A DNA stretch of 64,000 nt from Streptococcus sp. DTU_2020_1001019_1_SI_AUS_MUR_006 (GTDB lineage Bacteria > Bacillota > Bacilli > Lactobacillales > Streptococcaceae): positions 1,633,501 through 1,697,500 of the forward strand of contig NZ_CP135436.1 in NCBI RefSeq assembly GCF_032340315.1. The letters run 5' to 3'. The position numbers and the translations under genes are program-made. Under the pieces are notes generated by a model that was not told the DNA's origin, ran no database searches, and saw only the letters and a program-made list of their open reading frames with translations. Positions 38,081 to 50,461 of the stretch are shown piece by piece (positions within the stretch are counted from its first letter, which is position 1; each line of letters opens with the position of its first letter).

Positions 38081-38769
38081 GAATCCAGCCCTTTCTCAAC
38101 TGCATTTTTAGCGGCTTCCTGCTCGGCCAATTTTTTAGAGCGTCCTTTACCTGAACCTAGACTTTGTCCCTCAACAAGGACTTCAACCTCAAACATCTTA
38201 TCATGGGCTGGCCCAATCTCTGAAATCACCTGATAACGAATATCAACATCTCCATTAACTTGGAGCAATTCTTGCAGGTGAGTCTTATAATCCTTGATCA
38301 TCTCAAAATCGCCAGCTTCAACCTTTGGAATCATGACTTGGTAGATAAAGTTTTTTACAGTCATTATATCCTTGTCTAAAAGCAGAGCCCCCAAAAAGGC
38401 TTCAAAGGCGTCACCCAAGATCGTATCTCGGTTACGGCCTCCCGATTTTTCCTCACCCTTACCAAGCTTGATAAACTGGTCAAACTGACAATCACGGGCA
38501 AAACCAGCCAAACTCTCCTCACGGACAATCATAGCTCGTAGTTTTGACAGGTCCCCTTCTGGTTTTTTAGGGTATTTTTTAAACAGATATTCTGAAATCA
38601 ATAATTGCAGAACAGCGTCTCCTAAAAATTCCAAGCGTTCGTTGTGTGAAATTTTTAAGAGGCGGTGCTCATTGGCATAACTGGTATGGGTAAAAGCTGT
38701 TTCAAGTAAGCTTTTATCTGTAAAAACAAGTTCAAAACGGTCTTGTAACACTGATTCTAATTCTTTCAT
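38071..38769 (-). CDS. rnc: Ribonuclease III
   Basis: 232 residues. The RNase III signature [13 protein letters not shown] (about 43-55) and the second acidic cluster [11 protein letters not shown] (about 119-129) give the two-metal catalytic site. A double-strand RNA-binding domain (about 157-230; [12 protein letters not shown], then [19 protein letters not shown]) is at the C-terminus. It processes rRNA precursors and structured mRNAs. First gene of rnc-smc, overlapping smc by 10 bases. Confidence 0.97.
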   Translation of the reverse strand: MKELESVLQDRFELVFTDKSLLETAFTHTSYANEHRLLKISHNERLEFLGDAVLQLLISEYLFKKYPKKPEGDLSKLRAMIVREESLAGFARDCQFDQFIKLGKGEEKSGGRNRDTILGDAFEAFLGALLLDKDIMTVKNFIYQVMIPKVEAGDFEMIKDYKTHLQELLQVNGDVDIRYQVISEIGPAHDKMFEVEVLVEGQSLGSGKGRSKKLAEQEAAKNAVEKGLDSCI

Positions 38770-38876
38770 GACTACCTCTTTCTAAATCATTATAATCCTA
38801 TCCATTATATCAAAAAAAGGCTTCATAGTCAGAAAAGAACAGTGAAAAGCTTATTTTCTAACTTCTAGCTAAAATC

Positions 38877-38908
38877 AGCCCCCAGCTAGCGGATTGGGCT
38901 TTTTTTTG
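38877..38908 (+). terminator. Orphan terminator-like hairpin before ylxM
   Basis: AGCCC pairs with GGGCT and is followed by eight T on the plus strand. No plus-strand gene precedes it: the nearest gene is rnc on the other strand. It could end a small untranslated RNA or be a rearrangement scar. Confidence 0.6.
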
Positions 38909-38915
38909 GTATAAT
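38907..38915 (+). promoter_or_regulatory. Extended -10 promoter of ylxM, probably leaderless
   Basis: TGG then TATAAT (38910-38915) forms an extended -10. Transcription would start about 7 bases on, at or next to the ylxM ATG (38923), and no ribosome-binding sequence precedes that ATG. Confidence 0.5.
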
Positions 38916-38922
38916 AAATCTT

Positions 38923-39255
38923 ATGGAAATTGAAAAAACCAATCGAATGAATGCTCTGTTTGAATTTTATGCAGCCCTTTTGACTGATAAGCAAATGAAC
39001 TATATCGAACTCTACTATGCAGACGACTATAGTTTAGCTGAAATCGCTGAAGAGTTCGGCGTTAGTCGCCAGGCTGTTTATGATAATATCAAACGAACTG
39101 AAAAGATTCTGGAAGACTATGAGATGAAACTCCATATGTACTCTGACTACATTGTTCGCAGTCAGATTTTTGACCAGATTTTGGAGCGTTATCCAGAGGA
39201 TACTTTTCTGCAAGAGCAAATTGAGATTTTGACCAGTATTGATAATAGGGAGTAA
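38923..39255 (+). CDS. ylxM: YlxM, SRP-associated DNA-binding-like protein
   Basis: 110 residues. The sigma-70 region 4-like helix-turn-helix (about 22-70; [20 protein letters not shown] then [13 protein letters not shown]) matches YlxM/UPF0122, which in streptococci interacts with Ffh and the SRP RNA and modulates targeting. The pneumococcal protein starts with the same residues, which supports this ATG despite the absence of a ribosome site. First gene of ylxM, a 71-residue ORF and ffh. Confidence 0.92.
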   Translation: MEIEKTNRMNALFEFYAALLTDKQMNYIELYYADDYSLAEIAEEFGVSRQAVYDNIKRTEKILEDYEMKLHMYSDYIVRSQIFDQILERYPEDTFLQEQIEILTSIDNRE

Positions 39256-39257
39256 TC

Positions 39258-39473
39258 ATGGAAAATCTTGTCGTTTATAAAGGAATACCCTGTAAATTAT
39301 TAGCTGCAGAGGAACCATTTCCTAGACGACTACAGATTATCTCGCCCAATGATATCTCCAAAGCTATGCAAATCGGTTTTAGCTGTTGGGAATATCCAAA
39401 TGAAATCATGAAAGAAGTCACACCCGAAGAACTAGAGTGTTTGCAACATTTCGGACGATTTCCACTGAATTGA
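39258..39473 (+). CDS. Small hypothetical protein between ylxM and ffh
   Basis: 71 soluble residues; no family recognised. It starts 3 bases after ylxM stops (GGGAG upstream) and ends 18 bases before ffh, so it is in the SRP operon. Features: YKGIPCKLLAAEEPFPRRLQ, a conserved-looking SCWEYP, and an acidic tail. Its place suggests a link to SRP function, but that is only positional. Confidence 0.75.
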   Translation: MENLVVYKGIPCKLLAAEEPFPRRLQIISPNDISKAMQIGFSCWEYPNEIMKEVTPEELECLQHFGRFPLN

Positions 39474-39490
39474 AAAAATAGGAGAAAAAC

Positions 39491-41056
39491 ATGGCATTTG
39501 AAAATTTAACAGAACGTTTGCAGAACGTCTTTAAAAACCTACGTAAAAAAGGAAAAATCACAGAGAGTGATATCCAAGAAGCAACCAAGGAAATTCGTCT
39601 GGCTCTTTTAGAAGCCGACGTTGCTCTTCCTGTAGTCAAGGACTTTATCAAAAAAGTTCGCGAACGTGCGATTGGGCATGAAGTCATTGATACCCTCAAT
39701 CCAGCCCAACAAATCATCAAGATTGTCAATGAAGAATTGACGGAAATTCTTGGTTCAGACACAGCTGAGATTATCAAGTCACCAAAAATCCCAACCATTA
39801 TCATGATGGTCGGTTTGCAGGGTGCTGGTAAAACAACTTTTGCAGGCAAACTTGCTAACAAACTTAAAAAGGAAGAGGATGCTCGTCCTTTGATGATTGC
39901 AGCCGACATCTATCGTCCTGCTGCCATTGACCAGTTGAAAACACTTGGACAACAGATTGATGTTCCCGTATTTGCTCTTGGTACTGAAGTTCCTGCAGTT
40001 GAGATTGTTCGCCAAGGTTTGGAGCAAGCCAAAGCTAACCATAACGACTATGTTTTGATCGATACGGCAGGTCGTTTGCAAATCGACGAACTTCTCATGA
40101 ATGAGCTTCGTGACGTTAAAGCACTTGCTCAACCAAATGAAATTCTTCTTGTCATCGATGCTATGATCGGTCAAGAAGCTGCTAACGTTGCGCGAGAATT
40201 TAACGCTCAATTAGAAGTCACTGGTGTCATCCTTACCAAGATTGACGGTGATACTCGTGGTGGTGCGGCCCTTTCTGTTCGTCACATCACTGGTAAACCA
40301 ATCAAGTTCACGGGTACTGGTGAAAAGATTACCGATATTGAAACCTTCCACCCAGACCGTATGGCTAGCCGTATTCTCGGTATGGGAGATATGCTGACTC
40401 TGATTGAGAAAGCTTCCCAAGAATACGATGAGCAAAAAGCCCTTGAAATGGCTGAAAAGATGCGAGAAAACACCTTTGATTTCAACGATTTCATCGATCA
40501 GTTGGATCAGGTACAAAATATGGGACCAATGGAAGATTTGCTCAAGATGATTCCAGGTATGGCCAACAATCCTGCCCTTCAAAACATGAAGGTGGATGAA
40601 AAACAAATTGCTCGCAAACGTGCCATCGTCTCTTCTATGACTCCAGAAGAACGTGAAAATCCAGACTTGCTTACTCCAAGTCGCCGTCGTCGTATCGCTG
40701 CTGGTTCTGGTAATACCTTTATCGAAGTCAACAAGTTCATCAAGGACTTCAACCAAGCTAAACAACTCATGCAAGGTGTCATGTCTGGTGACATGAACAA
40801 GATGATGAAACAAATGGGCATCAACCCTAACAACCTTCCTAAAAATATGCCTGGTGGTATGGATATGTCAGCCCTTGAAGGTATGATGGGACAAGGTGGT
40901 ATGCCTGACTTATCAGCTCTTGGCGGAGCAGGAATCCCAGATATGAGCCAGATGTTCGGTGGAGGTCTCAAGGGCAAAATCGGGGAATTTGCTATGAAAC
41001 AATCCATGAAACGCATGGCCAATAAAATGAAAAAAGCTAAGAAAAAACGCAAATAA
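39491..41056 (+). CDS. ffh: Signal recognition particle protein Ffh
   Basis: 521 residues. The N domain (1-85) and GTPase G domain carry GLQGAGKTTFAGKLA (about 107-121), AADIYRPAAIDQL, DTAGRLQ, and LTKIDGDTRGG. The M domain (about 300-521) is Met-rich and binds the SRP RNA and signal sequences (RKRAIVSSMTPEER, SRRRRIAAGSG), with a Gly/Met-rich tail ending in lysines. Partner of FtsY encoded at 23831-25276. Confidence 0.97.
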   Translation: MAFENLTERLQNVFKNLRKKGKITESDIQEATKEIRLALLEADVALPVVKDFIKKVRERAIGHEVIDTLNPAQQIIKIVNEELTEILGSDTAEIIKSPKIPTIIMMVGLQGAGKTTFAGKLANKLKKEEDARPLMIAADIYRPAAIDQLKTLGQQIDVPVFALGTEVPAVEIVRQGLEQAKANHNDYVLIDTAGRLQIDELLMNELRDVKALAQPNEILLVIDAMIGQEAANVAREFNAQLEVTGVILTKIDGDTRGGAALSVRHITGKPIKFTGTGEKITDIETFHPDRMASRILGMGDMLTLIEKASQEYDEQKALEMAEKMRENTFDFNDFIDQLDQVQNMGPMEDLLKMIPGMANNPALQNMKVDEKQIARKRAIVSSMTPEERENPDLLTPSRRRRIAAGSGNTFIEVNKFIKDFNQAKQLMQGVMSGDMNKMMKQMGINPNNLPKNMPGGMDMSALEGMMGQGGMPDLSALGGAGIPDMSQMFGGGLKGKIGEFAMKQSMKRMANKMKKAKKKRK

Positions 41057-41080
41057 AAGGGACTCGCTTGAGTCCTTTTT
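41055..41080. terminator. Terminator between ffh and rluD
   Basis: AAAAGGGACTC and GAGTCCTTTT flank GCTT, with a T run on the plus side. It overlaps the ffh stop region and the rluD stop codon and could serve both convergent genes. Confidence 0.85.
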
Positions 41081-41970
41081 TAGTTATTTCGAAGTTTTTC
41101 CAGAGTCTCTTTAAAGATATCTGGAATATCAGCAGTAAATTCCATAGTTTTCCCTGTTTTAGGATGGGTAAATCCAAGCGTTTTGGCATGAAGAAATTGC
41201 CCATGTCCTTTCAAGGTTTTACGAGGGCCATAGACCTCATCGCCAGCGACAGGATGACCGATATAAGCCATGTGTACACGGATTTGGTGAGTACGTCCTG
41301 TTTCCAGTTGCAATTCCAGCAAGATATAATCACCAAAGCGCTCCAAAACTTGGAAACGTGTCACTGCTGGTTTGCCTTTGGCAGTCACAGCTTGTTTCTT
41401 ACGGTCTTTTTCGCTACGTCCGATTGGTGCTTCAATCACACCACGGTCATTTGGAAGATTTCCATGAACAATAGCCCAATATTTGCGAAGAGACTTCTTA
41501 TCCTTCAATTCTTGAGCCAGTGCTAAATGGGCATCATCGTTTTTAGCAATCATCAAGAGACCTGAAGTATCCTTATCAATACGATGGACAATCCCTGGAC
41601 GCAAGACACCATTGATGCCTGATAGGTCCTTGATGTGGTACATAAGGGCGTTAACCAAGGTACCACTGGTATGACCAGCGCTTGGATGAACGACCATTCC
41701 TTGAGGTTTATTGACTACTGCTACATCCTCATCTTGGTAAATAATATCTAAAGGAATATCCTCAGCTACATACTCCAAAACCTCTGGTTCTGGCACCTGA
41801 TAAGTAACGACATCGCCCTCTTGGACCGTATACTTGGCTTTCTTGACCTGGCCGTTGACCAAGACTTGGCCTGATTTGATTTGTTCATTGGCGAGACTTC
41901 GCGACAGTTCTGTTAAATCTGACAAAGCCTTATCTAAGCGTAGTCCGCCTGTTTCAATTTTAATTTCCAT
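41080..41970 (-). CDS. rluD: Ribosomal large subunit pseudouridine synthase, RluD family
   Basis: 296 residues. An S4 RNA-binding domain (about 12-75; [22 protein letters not shown]) is followed by the catalytic domain with [15 protein letters not shown] (about 130-145), where the Asp is the catalytic nucleophile, and [19 protein letters not shown]. Members modify 23S rRNA uridines; exact site is unproven here. Third gene of cpsY-lspA-rluD, overlapping lspA by 11 bases. Confidence 0.92.
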   Translation of the reverse strand: MEIKIETGGLRLDKALSDLTELSRSLANEQIKSGQVLVNGQVKKAKYTVQEGDVVTYQVPEPEVLEYVAEDIPLDIIYQDEDVAVVNKPQGMVVHPSAGHTSGTLVNALMYHIKDLSGINGVLRPGIVHRIDKDTSGLLMIAKNDDAHLALAQELKDKKSLRKYWAIVHGNLPNDRGVIEAPIGRSEKDRKKQAVTAKGKPAVTRFQVLERFGDYILLELQLETGRTHQIRVHMAYIGHPVAGDEVYGPRKTLKGHGQFLHAKTLGFTHPKTGKTMEFTADIPDIFKETLEKLRNN

Positions 41971-42421
41971 TCATTTCCTCTTTTAGCATTGCAAGCAATA
42001 ACACAACTACTCCTACTGTCAGATAACTATCAGCTACATTGAATATGGCAAAATTAACAAAGTCTAAGTGAAACATATCCACGACAAATCCTTGACTGAT
42101 ACGATCGATAAAGTTTCCTAGGCCACCTGCAATAATCAAAACTAGTCCAAAGACAGTCCAGAAAGAATCCTCTATATGCTTATGCAAATACCAGATAGCT
42201 CCTACCATGACCACTAAGGTAATCACTGCAAAAAACCACTGTTGATCTTGAAGCATAGAAAAGGCTGCCCCCCTATTTTGCAGATAGGTTAAACTAACTA
42301 GATTTGGAATCCATGACTTGATTTCACCAAGAGCAATATTTTGAACGACGTACGCCTTTACAAATTGATCTAAGATAATCAAGGCTGCTATAATCCCTGC
42401 AATTATTCCTCTTTTTTTCAT
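41960..42421 (-). CDS. lspA: Lipoprotein signal peptidase
   Basis: 153 residues with four membrane segments. The aspartic active site is in [18 protein letters not shown] and [14 protein letters not shown], two conserved Asp at about 114 and 132. It cleaves prolipoproteins before the lipid-modified Cys, so lipoproteins such as the amino-acid-binding protein at 59727 depend on it. Its ATG overlaps the cpsY stop (ATGA) and its end overlaps rluD. Confidence 0.95.
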   Translation of the reverse strand: MKKRGIIAGIIAALIILDQFVKAYVVQNIALGEIKSWIPNLVSLTYLQNRGAAFSMLQDQQWFFAVITLVVMVGAIWYLHKHIEDSFWTVFGLVLIIAGGLGNFIDRISQGFVVDMFHLDFVNFAIFNVADSYLTVGVVVLLLAMLKEEMNGN

Positions 42422-43326
42422 GCTTTCCTCTTCTGATCAAAATACTCTTGCATAACCTCTACAAATAAAGTCCCTGCTTGGCTCAAGTCTACTTCCTCAC
42501 GTTTTACATAAACCATGCGATTATTGAGATTATCATTTAATGGAATAACGGTGATCCCGTTCACACTATTGCTATCTAAGAATCCAGATCCAGTCGCATA
42601 AGCATTTGTTCTTTCAAGAATCCCATTTAAGGTAGCGCGGTCAGTTACGTTAAACATTTGAGAGCTAGCACTTGTATCTACAAAGTTCTCTGAGTAATAA
42701 AGATACTCATCCTTTTCTTGCGTGAATCGAACTGTTGGTAAATCTGCCAAATCCTCCATAACCAACTCTTTTTTCTTGGCTAAAGGATGTCCTTCACGCA
42801 GATAGATATGCGTCTGGAAAGAAATCAACTCAATCACTTCAAGACCTAGCTTTTCAACCCGTTGCATGATTCCTTTTTGGTTTTGATTATTAAGGTAGAT
42901 AATTCCAATCTCACTATGTCCTTGGGCTACTTCATCCAAAATCTGAACAGTTGTAGATTCAAAAATACGAAAATTCTTATAGTCAGGATACTGTTGCGAA
43001 AAAGCTGTAATGGTTGGTGGCAAGAAATCATAGTGCTGGCTGGCTATTGAAAACTCATCTTTCTCCTCTTCAGGATTGGCATACTGATTTTGGAAAACAT
43101 CAAATCCTTTAACCAACTCTTGTGCCTTTTCATAAAATTCCATCCCACGACGTGTAAGAAAAGTTCCTGAACTGGTTCTGCGGAAAATCTTAAAGCCAAG
43201 CTCTTTTTCCAAGTCTCTTACAGAAATAGATAGACTGGGTTGGCTAACGTACATCTTCTCAGCCGCTTCACGAAAAGTACCACTATTAGCAATAGCTACA
43301 ACGTAGCGTAATTGTTGAATATTCAT
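42418..43326 (-). CDS. cpsY: LysR-type transcriptional regulator, CpsY/MtaR-like
   Basis: 302 residues from the ATG at 43326, chosen because GAAGGAGAAATC precedes it and [16 protein letters not shown] is the normal LysR start; the longer frame adds 50 residues that do not fit. N-terminal winged HTH (1-60; [28 protein letters not shown]) and a co-inducer domain (about 90-295). Streptococcal relatives upstream of lspA (CpsY, MtaR) control methionine supply and surface adaptation. First gene of this operon. The symbol rests on recalled gene order. Confidence 0.8.
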   Translation of the reverse strand: MNIQQLRYVVAIANSGTFREAAEKMYVSQPSLSISVRDLEKELGFKIFRRTSSGTFLTRRGMEFYEKAQELVKGFDVFQNQYANPEEEKDEFSIASQHYDFLPPTITAFSQQYPDYKNFRIFESTTVQILDEVAQGHSEIGIIYLNNQNQKGIMQRVEKLGLEVIELISFQTHIYLREGHPLAKKKELVMEDLADLPTVRFTQEKDEYLYYSENFVDTSASSQMFNVTDRATLNGILERTNAYATGSGFLDSNSVNGITVIPLNDNLNNRMVYVKREEVDLSQAGTLFVEVMQEYFDQKRKA

Positions 43327-43421
43327 GATTTCTCCTTCGATTTCTATCTTATCATTATACCATAAATCAAGCCTATCCAACAAAGGAAAATTATGTGTCC
43401 TAGACTTCTTAGCAAAGTAAA

Positions 43422-43471
43422 CAAAAAACACCTTTAAAGCTAGACCCAAAATCCAACTAAAAAGGGGTGTT
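43422..43471 (-). terminator. Terminator of sodA
   Basis: On the minus strand AACACCCCTTT pairs with AAAGGTGTT, followed by TTTTG, starting 12 bases past the stop. Confidence 0.7.
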
Positions 43472-43482
43472 ATCAAATGCGA

Positions 43483-44088
43483 TTATTTAGCTGCTGCGTA
43501 GAGTTCGTCTACTTTATTCCAGTTGATAACTGAGAAGAAAGCTTTGATGTAGTCAGGACGAACGTTGCGGTATTTCACGTAGTAGGCATGTTCCCAAACG
43601 TCCAAGCCCAAGATTGGTTTTTTACCTTCTGAGATTGGTGTGTCTTGGTTTGCTGTTGAAGTCACTTCAAGTTTACCTTCTTTGTTAACAACCAACCAAG
43701 CCCATCCAGAACCGAAACGAGTTGTTGCTGCTGCAGTAAAGGCTGCTTGGAATTCTTCGAATGAACCGAAAGTTTCATCGATTGCTGCTGCAAGTTCTGC
43801 TGATGGAGCTGTTTTCTCAGGAGTCATCAATTCCCAGAAAAGAGCATGGTTCAAGTGTCCACCACCATTGTTGATAAGCGCTTGACGAATATCAGCTGGG
43901 ATAGATTCTACGTCAGCAAGCAAAGCTTCAAGGTCTTCACCGATTTCAGGGTGTTTTTCAAGAGCTGCATTTGCATTGTTAACGTAAGTTTGGTGGTGTT
44001 TGTCATGGTGCAAGTGCATTGTTTCAGCATCGATGTATGGTTCTAATGCATCGTAAGCGTATGGAAGATCTGGTAAGATAATAGCCAT
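43483..44088 (-). CDS. sodA: Superoxide dismutase, Mn/Fe type
   Basis: 201 residues. Converts superoxide to peroxide and oxygen in the cytoplasm. Metal ligands are visible as His in [13 protein letters not shown] (about 27), His in [11 protein letters not shown] (about 81), and Asp and His in [14 protein letters not shown] (about 163 and 167). The sequence is of the manganese or cambialistic streptococcal kind. Single-gene unit with promoter and terminator. Confidence 0.97.
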   Translation of the reverse strand: MAIILPDLPYAYDALEPYIDAETMHLHHDKHHQTYVNNANAALEKHPEIGEDLEALLADVESIPADIRQALINNGGGHLNHALFWELMTPEKTAPSAELAAAIDETFGSFEEFQAAFTAAATTRFGSGWAWLVVNKEGKLEVTSTANQDTPISEGKKPILGLDVWEHAYYVKYRNVRPDYIKAFFSVINWNKVDELYAAAK

Positions 44089-44119
44089 CTGTAATACCTC
44101 TTTTTCTTTCTATATAATG

Positions 44120-44148
44120 ATGATAACGCAATCATCCTATTTTTTCAA
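44120..44148 (-). promoter_or_regulatory. Promoter of sodA
   Basis: TTGAAA (44143-44148), 17-base spacer, TATCAT (44120-44125) on the minus strand, 31 bases before the sodA ATG. Confidence 0.7.
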
Positions 44149-44157
44149 GTTATTTGC

Positions 44158-45195
44158 TCAATTTGACTGGCTAGCAATCTGTAATAGAGCCTTCTCAAAC
44201 AGGTAGCCTTTCTGATAAACTCCTGTCTTAATTTGATAATCAGCTTGGATGAGATAACGAATAGAATTCTGGAGAAAATCAAGGGATAGTCTTCGAGAAT
44301 CACGAAGGGCAAATTTGATTTGATAGGGATTAGGATTGCGACCAAGATAGTGACCCAAACTGCTGACCATCTGGGACTCTGTCTGACCAGATTCTTGCAA
44401 AATTTTCACTTGTGTATAGAGTCTGAACTGTCCCAACATAATGGCAATCAGTTTAATCTCATCTTCTCCCTGCAAAGTCAAATCTTTCACTAAGTCCCTT
44501 GCTTGATCTATCTTCTTCGCTAGGATGAGCTGGGTTAAGTCAAAGATATTATCCTGCAAAGTCTTTGGAATGGCTTCAACAATATCTTCTTCTGTTATCA
44601 GACCACCATCCTTATAAGACAGTAAGAAGAGCAGGTTTTTCTGAATTTCACTGAATTGAAAACCTGACTTGATAAGTAACTGTTCAAAGGATTTTCCATC
44701 AAAGGTAAGTCCTTGTTCCTGAGCCCACTTTTGAAAATATGCTCGTATTTCTTGTTCTTTTGGCTCGATGGCTTCAAAAATCTTGGCATCCCTCTTGAGT
44801 AATTTGACTAAACGTCTCTTACTATCCAGCTTCCCTTCAGCAAAAATAACTAATTTACTCGTCGGAGATGGGTTTTCCAAATATTCTTCAAAAGCCTTAA
44901 GCTCGTCATCAGATAGATAGCGCTTTTTAGCTGTTGTTATATCGAGAAAATGATCTAAAATAACAATTTTTTCATCCGCAAAGAAAGGAAGACTGACCAG
45001 CTCTAGTTCCAAGCTTTTGTAGTCTACTTCTTTCATATCAAAATAAGCAAAGTTCAAATCAGCAGGATCGTAGCCGATTTGTTTGAGAACCTGTGTTTTC
45101 ATGACGTCATACTGGCCTTGATCGCCCCCTGTAAACAGGGTCAAACTCGGAAGGTTCGCTAAGGACAGCTTTCGGCTTTCTTCTATGACTAGCAT
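44158..45195 (-). CDS. holA: DNA polymerase III subunit delta
   Basis: 345 residues. The clamp-loader delta subunit opens the sliding clamp. The N-terminal AAA-like fold (LPSLTLFTGGDQGQYDVMK, FADEKIVILDHFLD, SPTSKLVIFAEGKLDSKRRLVKLL) and the C-terminal helical collar domain (KIDQARDLVKDLTLQGEDEIKLIAIMLGQFRLYTQVK) follow the family. No catalytic motif is expected. It lies 32 bases downstream of pyrD on the same strand. Confidence 0.92.
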   Translation of the reverse strand: MLVIEESRKLSLANLPSLTLFTGGDQGQYDVMKTQVLKQIGYDPADLNFAYFDMKEVDYKSLELELVSLPFFADEKIVILDHFLDITTAKKRYLSDDELKAFEEYLENPSPTSKLVIFAEGKLDSKRRLVKLLKRDAKIFEAIEPKEQEIRAYFQKWAQEQGLTFDGKSFEQLLIKSGFQFSEIQKNLLFLLSYKDGGLITEEDIVEAIPKTLQDNIFDLTQLILAKKIDQARDLVKDLTLQGEDEIKLIAIMLGQFRLYTQVKILQESGQTESQMVSSLGHYLGRNPNPYQIKFALRDSRRLSLDFLQNSIRYLIQADYQIKTGVYQKGYLFEKALLQIASQSN

Positions 45196-45227
45196 CTATT
45201 CTCCTTTCTTTTTAGTTTCGCTTTTCT

Positions 45228-46163
45228 TTAATCAATATAATTCAATTTCCCACGGAAATCTTCAAGGTTTTCATAACCTTTTTCCGTCATAATTTCTTTG
45301 AATTCCTTTGTAATACGTTCAAAAGAACCTACTCCTTCTTTATGAAGAGTAGTTCCTACCTGCACCATGCTGGCACCACATAGGATATGTTCAAAGGCAT
45401 CACGTCCTGTTAATACTCCACCTGTTCCGATGATTTGGATTTCTGGATTTAAGCGTTGATAGAAAGCATGAACATTTGCAAGGGCAGTAGGTTTGATGTA
45501 TTCTCCGCCAATCCCACCAAAGCCATTCTTAGGACGAATCACGACTGACTCATCTTCAATATAAAGACCATTTCCGATAGAGTTAACACAGTTGACAAAC
45601 TTGAGCGGATATTTGTTAAAGATCGCTGCCGCTTGATCAAAATGAACAATATCAAAATAAGGTGGAAGCTTAATTCCTAAAGGTTTTGTAAAATACTCAA
45701 AGACTTCTGATAAGATACGATCTGTAGTTTCAAAGTCATAGGCAATCTGAGGTTTACCTGGAACATTTGGACATGAGAGATTGAGCTCAGTCAACCCACG
45801 AAAATCACTCTCTTGAACCTTTTTCAAGATGGTGTGAGTTTCCTCTGGAGACATTCCAACTAATGATAGAAAGAAGGTACGATTTGGTTCCTTTTCTTGT
45901 AACTCTAAAAGATAGTTTAAGTAATAATCTAAACCATTATTTGGTAGACCCATAGAGTTGATAGAGCCAAGTGGAACATCTTGATAACGTGGTTCAGGAT
46001 TTCCCTGACGAAATTCCAAGGTTGCTGTCTTAGTGACAAAGGTTCCTGCTGCTGAGTTTTTAACACCTTCTAACTCCTCAATTGTCATACAAGCAACTCC
46101 TGCCGCATTCATCAAGCAATTGTCAAACTCAAAACCAGCAATCTGTGTTTTAGTTGATACCAT
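45228..46163 (-). CDS. pyrD: Dihydroorotate dehydrogenase, class 1A
   Basis: 311 residues. Oxidises dihydroorotate to orotate in pyrimidine synthesis; class 1A enzymes use fumarate and are soluble. FMN-binding and active-site text includes [35 protein letters not shown] with the catalytic Cys at about 131, KLPPYFD, and [15 protein letters not shown]. The nearby active-site Cys and absence of an N-terminal membrane helix support class 1A. Often called pyrDA. Confidence 0.93.
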   Translation of the reverse strand: MVSTKTQIAGFEFDNCLMNAAGVACMTIEELEGVKNSAAGTFVTKTATLEFRQGNPEPRYQDVPLGSINSMGLPNNGLDYYLNYLLELQEKEPNRTFFLSLVGMSPEETHTILKKVQESDFRGLTELNLSCPNVPGKPQIAYDFETTDRILSEVFEYFTKPLGIKLPPYFDIVHFDQAAAIFNKYPLKFVNCVNSIGNGLYIEDESVVIRPKNGFGGIGGEYIKPTALANVHAFYQRLNPEIQIIGTGGVLTGRDAFEHILCGASMVQVGTTLHKEGVGSFERITKEFKEIMTEKGYENLEDFRGKLNYID

Positions 46164-46305
46164 GATTCTGTTCCTCCAGATTCCTTTTTATGTCTATTAT
46201 TATACCATACTTTAACTTTTGCTTTTCAATAAAACCATTTCCATAGAAAAGGTTCGTTTTTTAGCAAGTTTTGAATCAGTTGTGTCAAATTGAAAGAATT
46301 TTTAG

Positions 46306-47739
<1,434 letters not shown>

Positions 47740-47750
47740 TTCTAAAAATG

Positions 47751-47779
47751 AACTCCTCACTATTCGTGGGGAGTTTTTT
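47751..47779 (+). terminator. Terminator of gdhA
   Basis: AACTCCTCAC pairs with GTGGGGAGTT, followed by TTTTTC, 12 bases past the stop. Confidence 0.9.
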
Positions 47780-47792
47780 CTTATATATTAAA

Positions 47793-47820
47793 AAAGACCT
47801 ATCCGAGTGGATAGATCTTT
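47793..47820 (-). terminator. Terminator of the alaS operon
   Basis: On the minus strand AAAGATCTATCC pairs with GGATAGGTCTTT, followed by a T run, 7 bases past the alaS stop. Confidence 0.85.
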
Positions 47821-47826
47821 ATTTTC

Positions 47827-50445
47827 TTACAATTTGCTTGCTACGGCATCCAACAAGTCTTGGATTTTCGCCTGGTTGCTTCCTCCTGCCATGGCCATAT
47901 CTGGTTTACCACCACCACGTCCATCGACGATTGGAGCCAATTCTTTAACCAAGTTGCCTGCGTGCACATCTTTTGTCTTGCTCGCTACAAGAAGGTTGAC
48001 CTTGTTACCAATAGCTGCGACAAGAACAAGGACATCAGAGTAATCTTTTTGTTTCCAGTTATCCGCAAAGGTACGAAGGGCACCTGCATCTGATACAGAT
48101 ACTTGGCTGGCAATGTAACGGTGACCGTTTGCTTCTTGAACATTCTTGAAGACATCACCTGCCGCCGCTGCTGCTGCTTTTTCCTTCAATTCTGCATTTT
48201 CTTTTTGCAATTGACGGAGTTGTTCTTGAAGTCCTTCAACCTTGTGAGGAACTTCCTTGAGTTGAGGAGCTTTCAAGGTTGCTGCGACTGCTTTCAGTGC
48301 ATCTTCTTGGTCACGATAAGCTTCAAAGGCCTCTTTACCAGTCACTGCCAAGATACGACGAGTTCCTGATCCGATACCTTCTTCTTTGACAATCTTGAAG
48401 AGACCGATTTCAGAAGTGTTGCCAACGTGGGTACCACCACAGAGTTCCACTGAGTAGTCACCAATGGTTACAACACGGACTTCCTTACCGTATTTCTCAC
48501 CAAAGAGGGCCATAGCTCCCATTTCTTTAGCTGTGTCAATATCAGTCTCAACTGTTTCCACTGCGATGGCTTCCCAAATCTTCTCATTGACTTGTTGCTC
48601 AATAGCACGCAATTCTTCAGGAGTGACAGCTTGGAAGTGAGTGAAGTCAAAGCGAAGGAATTCTACTTCATTAAGTGAACCTGCTTGAGTTGCATGATGG
48701 CCAAGAATATTGTGAAGAGCCGCATGGAGCAAGTGAGTGGCTGTGTGGTTCTTCATGACACGATGACGACGATTGCTATCGATAGCCAAAGTGTATTCTT
48801 GGTTCAATGCAAGAGGAGCAAGAACTTCAACGGTGTGCAATGCTTGTCCGTTTGGTGCTTTTTGAACGTCTGTTACTGTAGCTACGACATTTCCTGCAGC
48901 ATCCAAGATTTGACCATGGTCCGCAACTTGTCCACCCATTTCAGCGTAGAATGGAGTTTCTGCAAAGATAAGTGACGCAGTTCCTTCTGATACAGCTTCT
49001 ACTTCGGCATTGTCAGCTACGATAGCCACCAACTTAGAAGACAATTGGCTAGCATTGTAGTTGAAGACACTTTCTACAGTGATGTTTTGAAGGGTTTCGT
49101 TTTGCATACCCATAGATCCACCTTTGACAGCAGATGCACGCGCACGTTCTTGTTGTTCCTTCATGGCTGCTTCGAAACCTTCACGGTCTACAGTCATTCC
49201 TGCTTCTTCAGCAATTTCTTCTGTCAATTCTACTGGGAATCCGTATGTATCATAGAGTTTAAATACATCTTGACCAGCAATAACAGATTGTCCTTTTTCT
49301 TTCAAGTCTGCTACGATGCCTTGGGCAAAGTGTTGACCTGAGTGAAGAGTACGAGCAAATGACTCTTCTTCGCTCTTAACGATTTTTTCGATAAAGTCAC
49401 GTTTTTCAAGCACTTCTGGGTAGTAGCTTTCCATGATTTTTCCAACAGTTGGAACGAGTTTGTAAAGGAAAGGCTCATTGATACCCAATTTTTGACCATG
49501 CATAGAGGCACGACGTAGGAGACGACGAAGGACATAACCACGACCTTCATTTCCAGGAAGGGCACCATCTCCAATCGCGAATGAAAGAGAACGGATATGG
49601 TCGGCAATGACCTTGAAGCTCATGTTATCGCCATCTTGGTCGTAAACCTTACCAGATAATTTCTCAACTTCACGGATGATTGGCATGAAGAGGTCAGTTT
49701 CAAAGTTTGTCTTAGCACCTTGGATCACTGCTACCAAACGCTCTAAACCAGCGCCCGTATCAATGTTTTTGTGTGGCAATTCTTTGTACTCGCTACGAGG
49801 AACAGCAGGGTCTGCGTTAAATTGTGACAATACGATATTCCAGATTTCGATATAACGGTCGTTTTCGATATCTTCTGCAAGAAGACGAAGACCGATATTT
49901 TCTGGGTCAAAGGCTTCTCCACGGTCGAAGAAGATTTCTGTATCAGGTCCAGAAGGTCCCGCACCGATTTCCCAGAAGTTGTCTTCGATTGGGATCAAAT
50001 GACTTGGATCTACTCCCACTTCAATCCAGCGGTTGTATGAATCCTTGTCATCTGGATAATAAGTCATGTAAAGTTTGTCTTTAGGGAAGTCAAACCACTC
50101 AGGACTTGTCAAAAGCTCATATGCCCATGTAATGGCTTCGTCACGGAAGTAATCCCCGATTGAGAAGTTTCCCAACATTTCAAACATAGTATGGTGACGG
50201 GCAGTCTTCCCTACGTTTTCGATATCGTTGGTACGGATTGCCTTTTGAGCATTGGTAATACGTGGGTTTTCAGGAATGATGGTTCCATCAAAGTATTTTT
50301 TAAGAGTGGCAACCCCTGAGTTGATCCACAAAAGTGTTGGGTCGTTTACTGGAACCAAGCTAACGGATGGTTCTACTGAGTGGCCTTTTGTAGCCCAGAA
50401 ATCAAGCCACATTTGGCGGACTTGTGCACTGGATAATTGTTTCAT
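47827..50445 (-). CDS. alaS: Alanyl-tRNA synthetase
   Basis: 872 residues. The class II aminoacylation domain (1-240; [31 protein letters not shown]-like [12 protein letters not shown] region) is followed by the tRNA-recognition domain and the editing domain with zinc-site text [18 protein letters not shown] (about 567-584) and [15 protein letters not shown] (about 664-678). The C-Ala DHHA1 domain ends in [14 protein letters not shown]. It is the second gene behind an alanine T-box leader, 16 bases after the LURP-one gene. Confidence 0.97.
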   Translation of the reverse strand: MKQLSSAQVRQMWLDFWATKGHSVEPSVSLVPVNDPTLLWINSGVATLKKYFDGTIIPENPRITNAQKAIRTNDIENVGKTARHHTMFEMLGNFSIGDYFRDEAITWAYELLTSPEWFDFPKDKLYMTYYPDDKDSYNRWIEVGVDPSHLIPIEDNFWEIGAGPSGPDTEIFFDRGEAFDPENIGLRLLAEDIENDRYIEIWNIVLSQFNADPAVPRSEYKELPHKNIDTGAGLERLVAVIQGAKTNFETDLFMPIIREVEKLSGKVYDQDGDNMSFKVIADHIRSLSFAIGDGALPGNEGRGYVLRRLLRRASMHGQKLGINEPFLYKLVPTVGKIMESYYPEVLEKRDFIEKIVKSEEESFARTLHSGQHFAQGIVADLKEKGQSVIAGQDVFKLYDTYGFPVELTEEIAEEAGMTVDREGFEAAMKEQQERARASAVKGGSMGMQNETLQNITVESVFNYNASQLSSKLVAIVADNAEVEAVSEGTASLIFAETPFYAEMGGQVADHGQILDAAGNVVATVTDVQKAPNGQALHTVEVLAPLALNQEYTLAIDSNRRHRVMKNHTATHLLHAALHNILGHHATQAGSLNEVEFLRFDFTHFQAVTPEELRAIEQQVNEKIWEAIAVETVETDIDTAKEMGAMALFGEKYGKEVRVVTIGDYSVELCGGTHVGNTSEIGLFKIVKEEGIGSGTRRILAVTGKEAFEAYRDQEDALKAVAATLKAPQLKEVPHKVEGLQEQLRQLQKENAELKEKAAAAAAGDVFKNVQEANGHRYIASQVSVSDAGALRTFADNWKQKDYSDVLVLVAAIGNKVNLLVASKTKDVHAGNLVKELAPIVDGRGGGKPDMAMAGGSNQAKIQDLLDAVASKL

Positions 50446-50461
50446 ATGTATCTCCTTTTTA

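Noticed and set aside
34604..38111. Plus-strand frames within smc
   Set aside because: Antisense to a strongly conserved coding gene, with no ribosome sites and hydrophobic composition typical of reversed coiled-coil codons.
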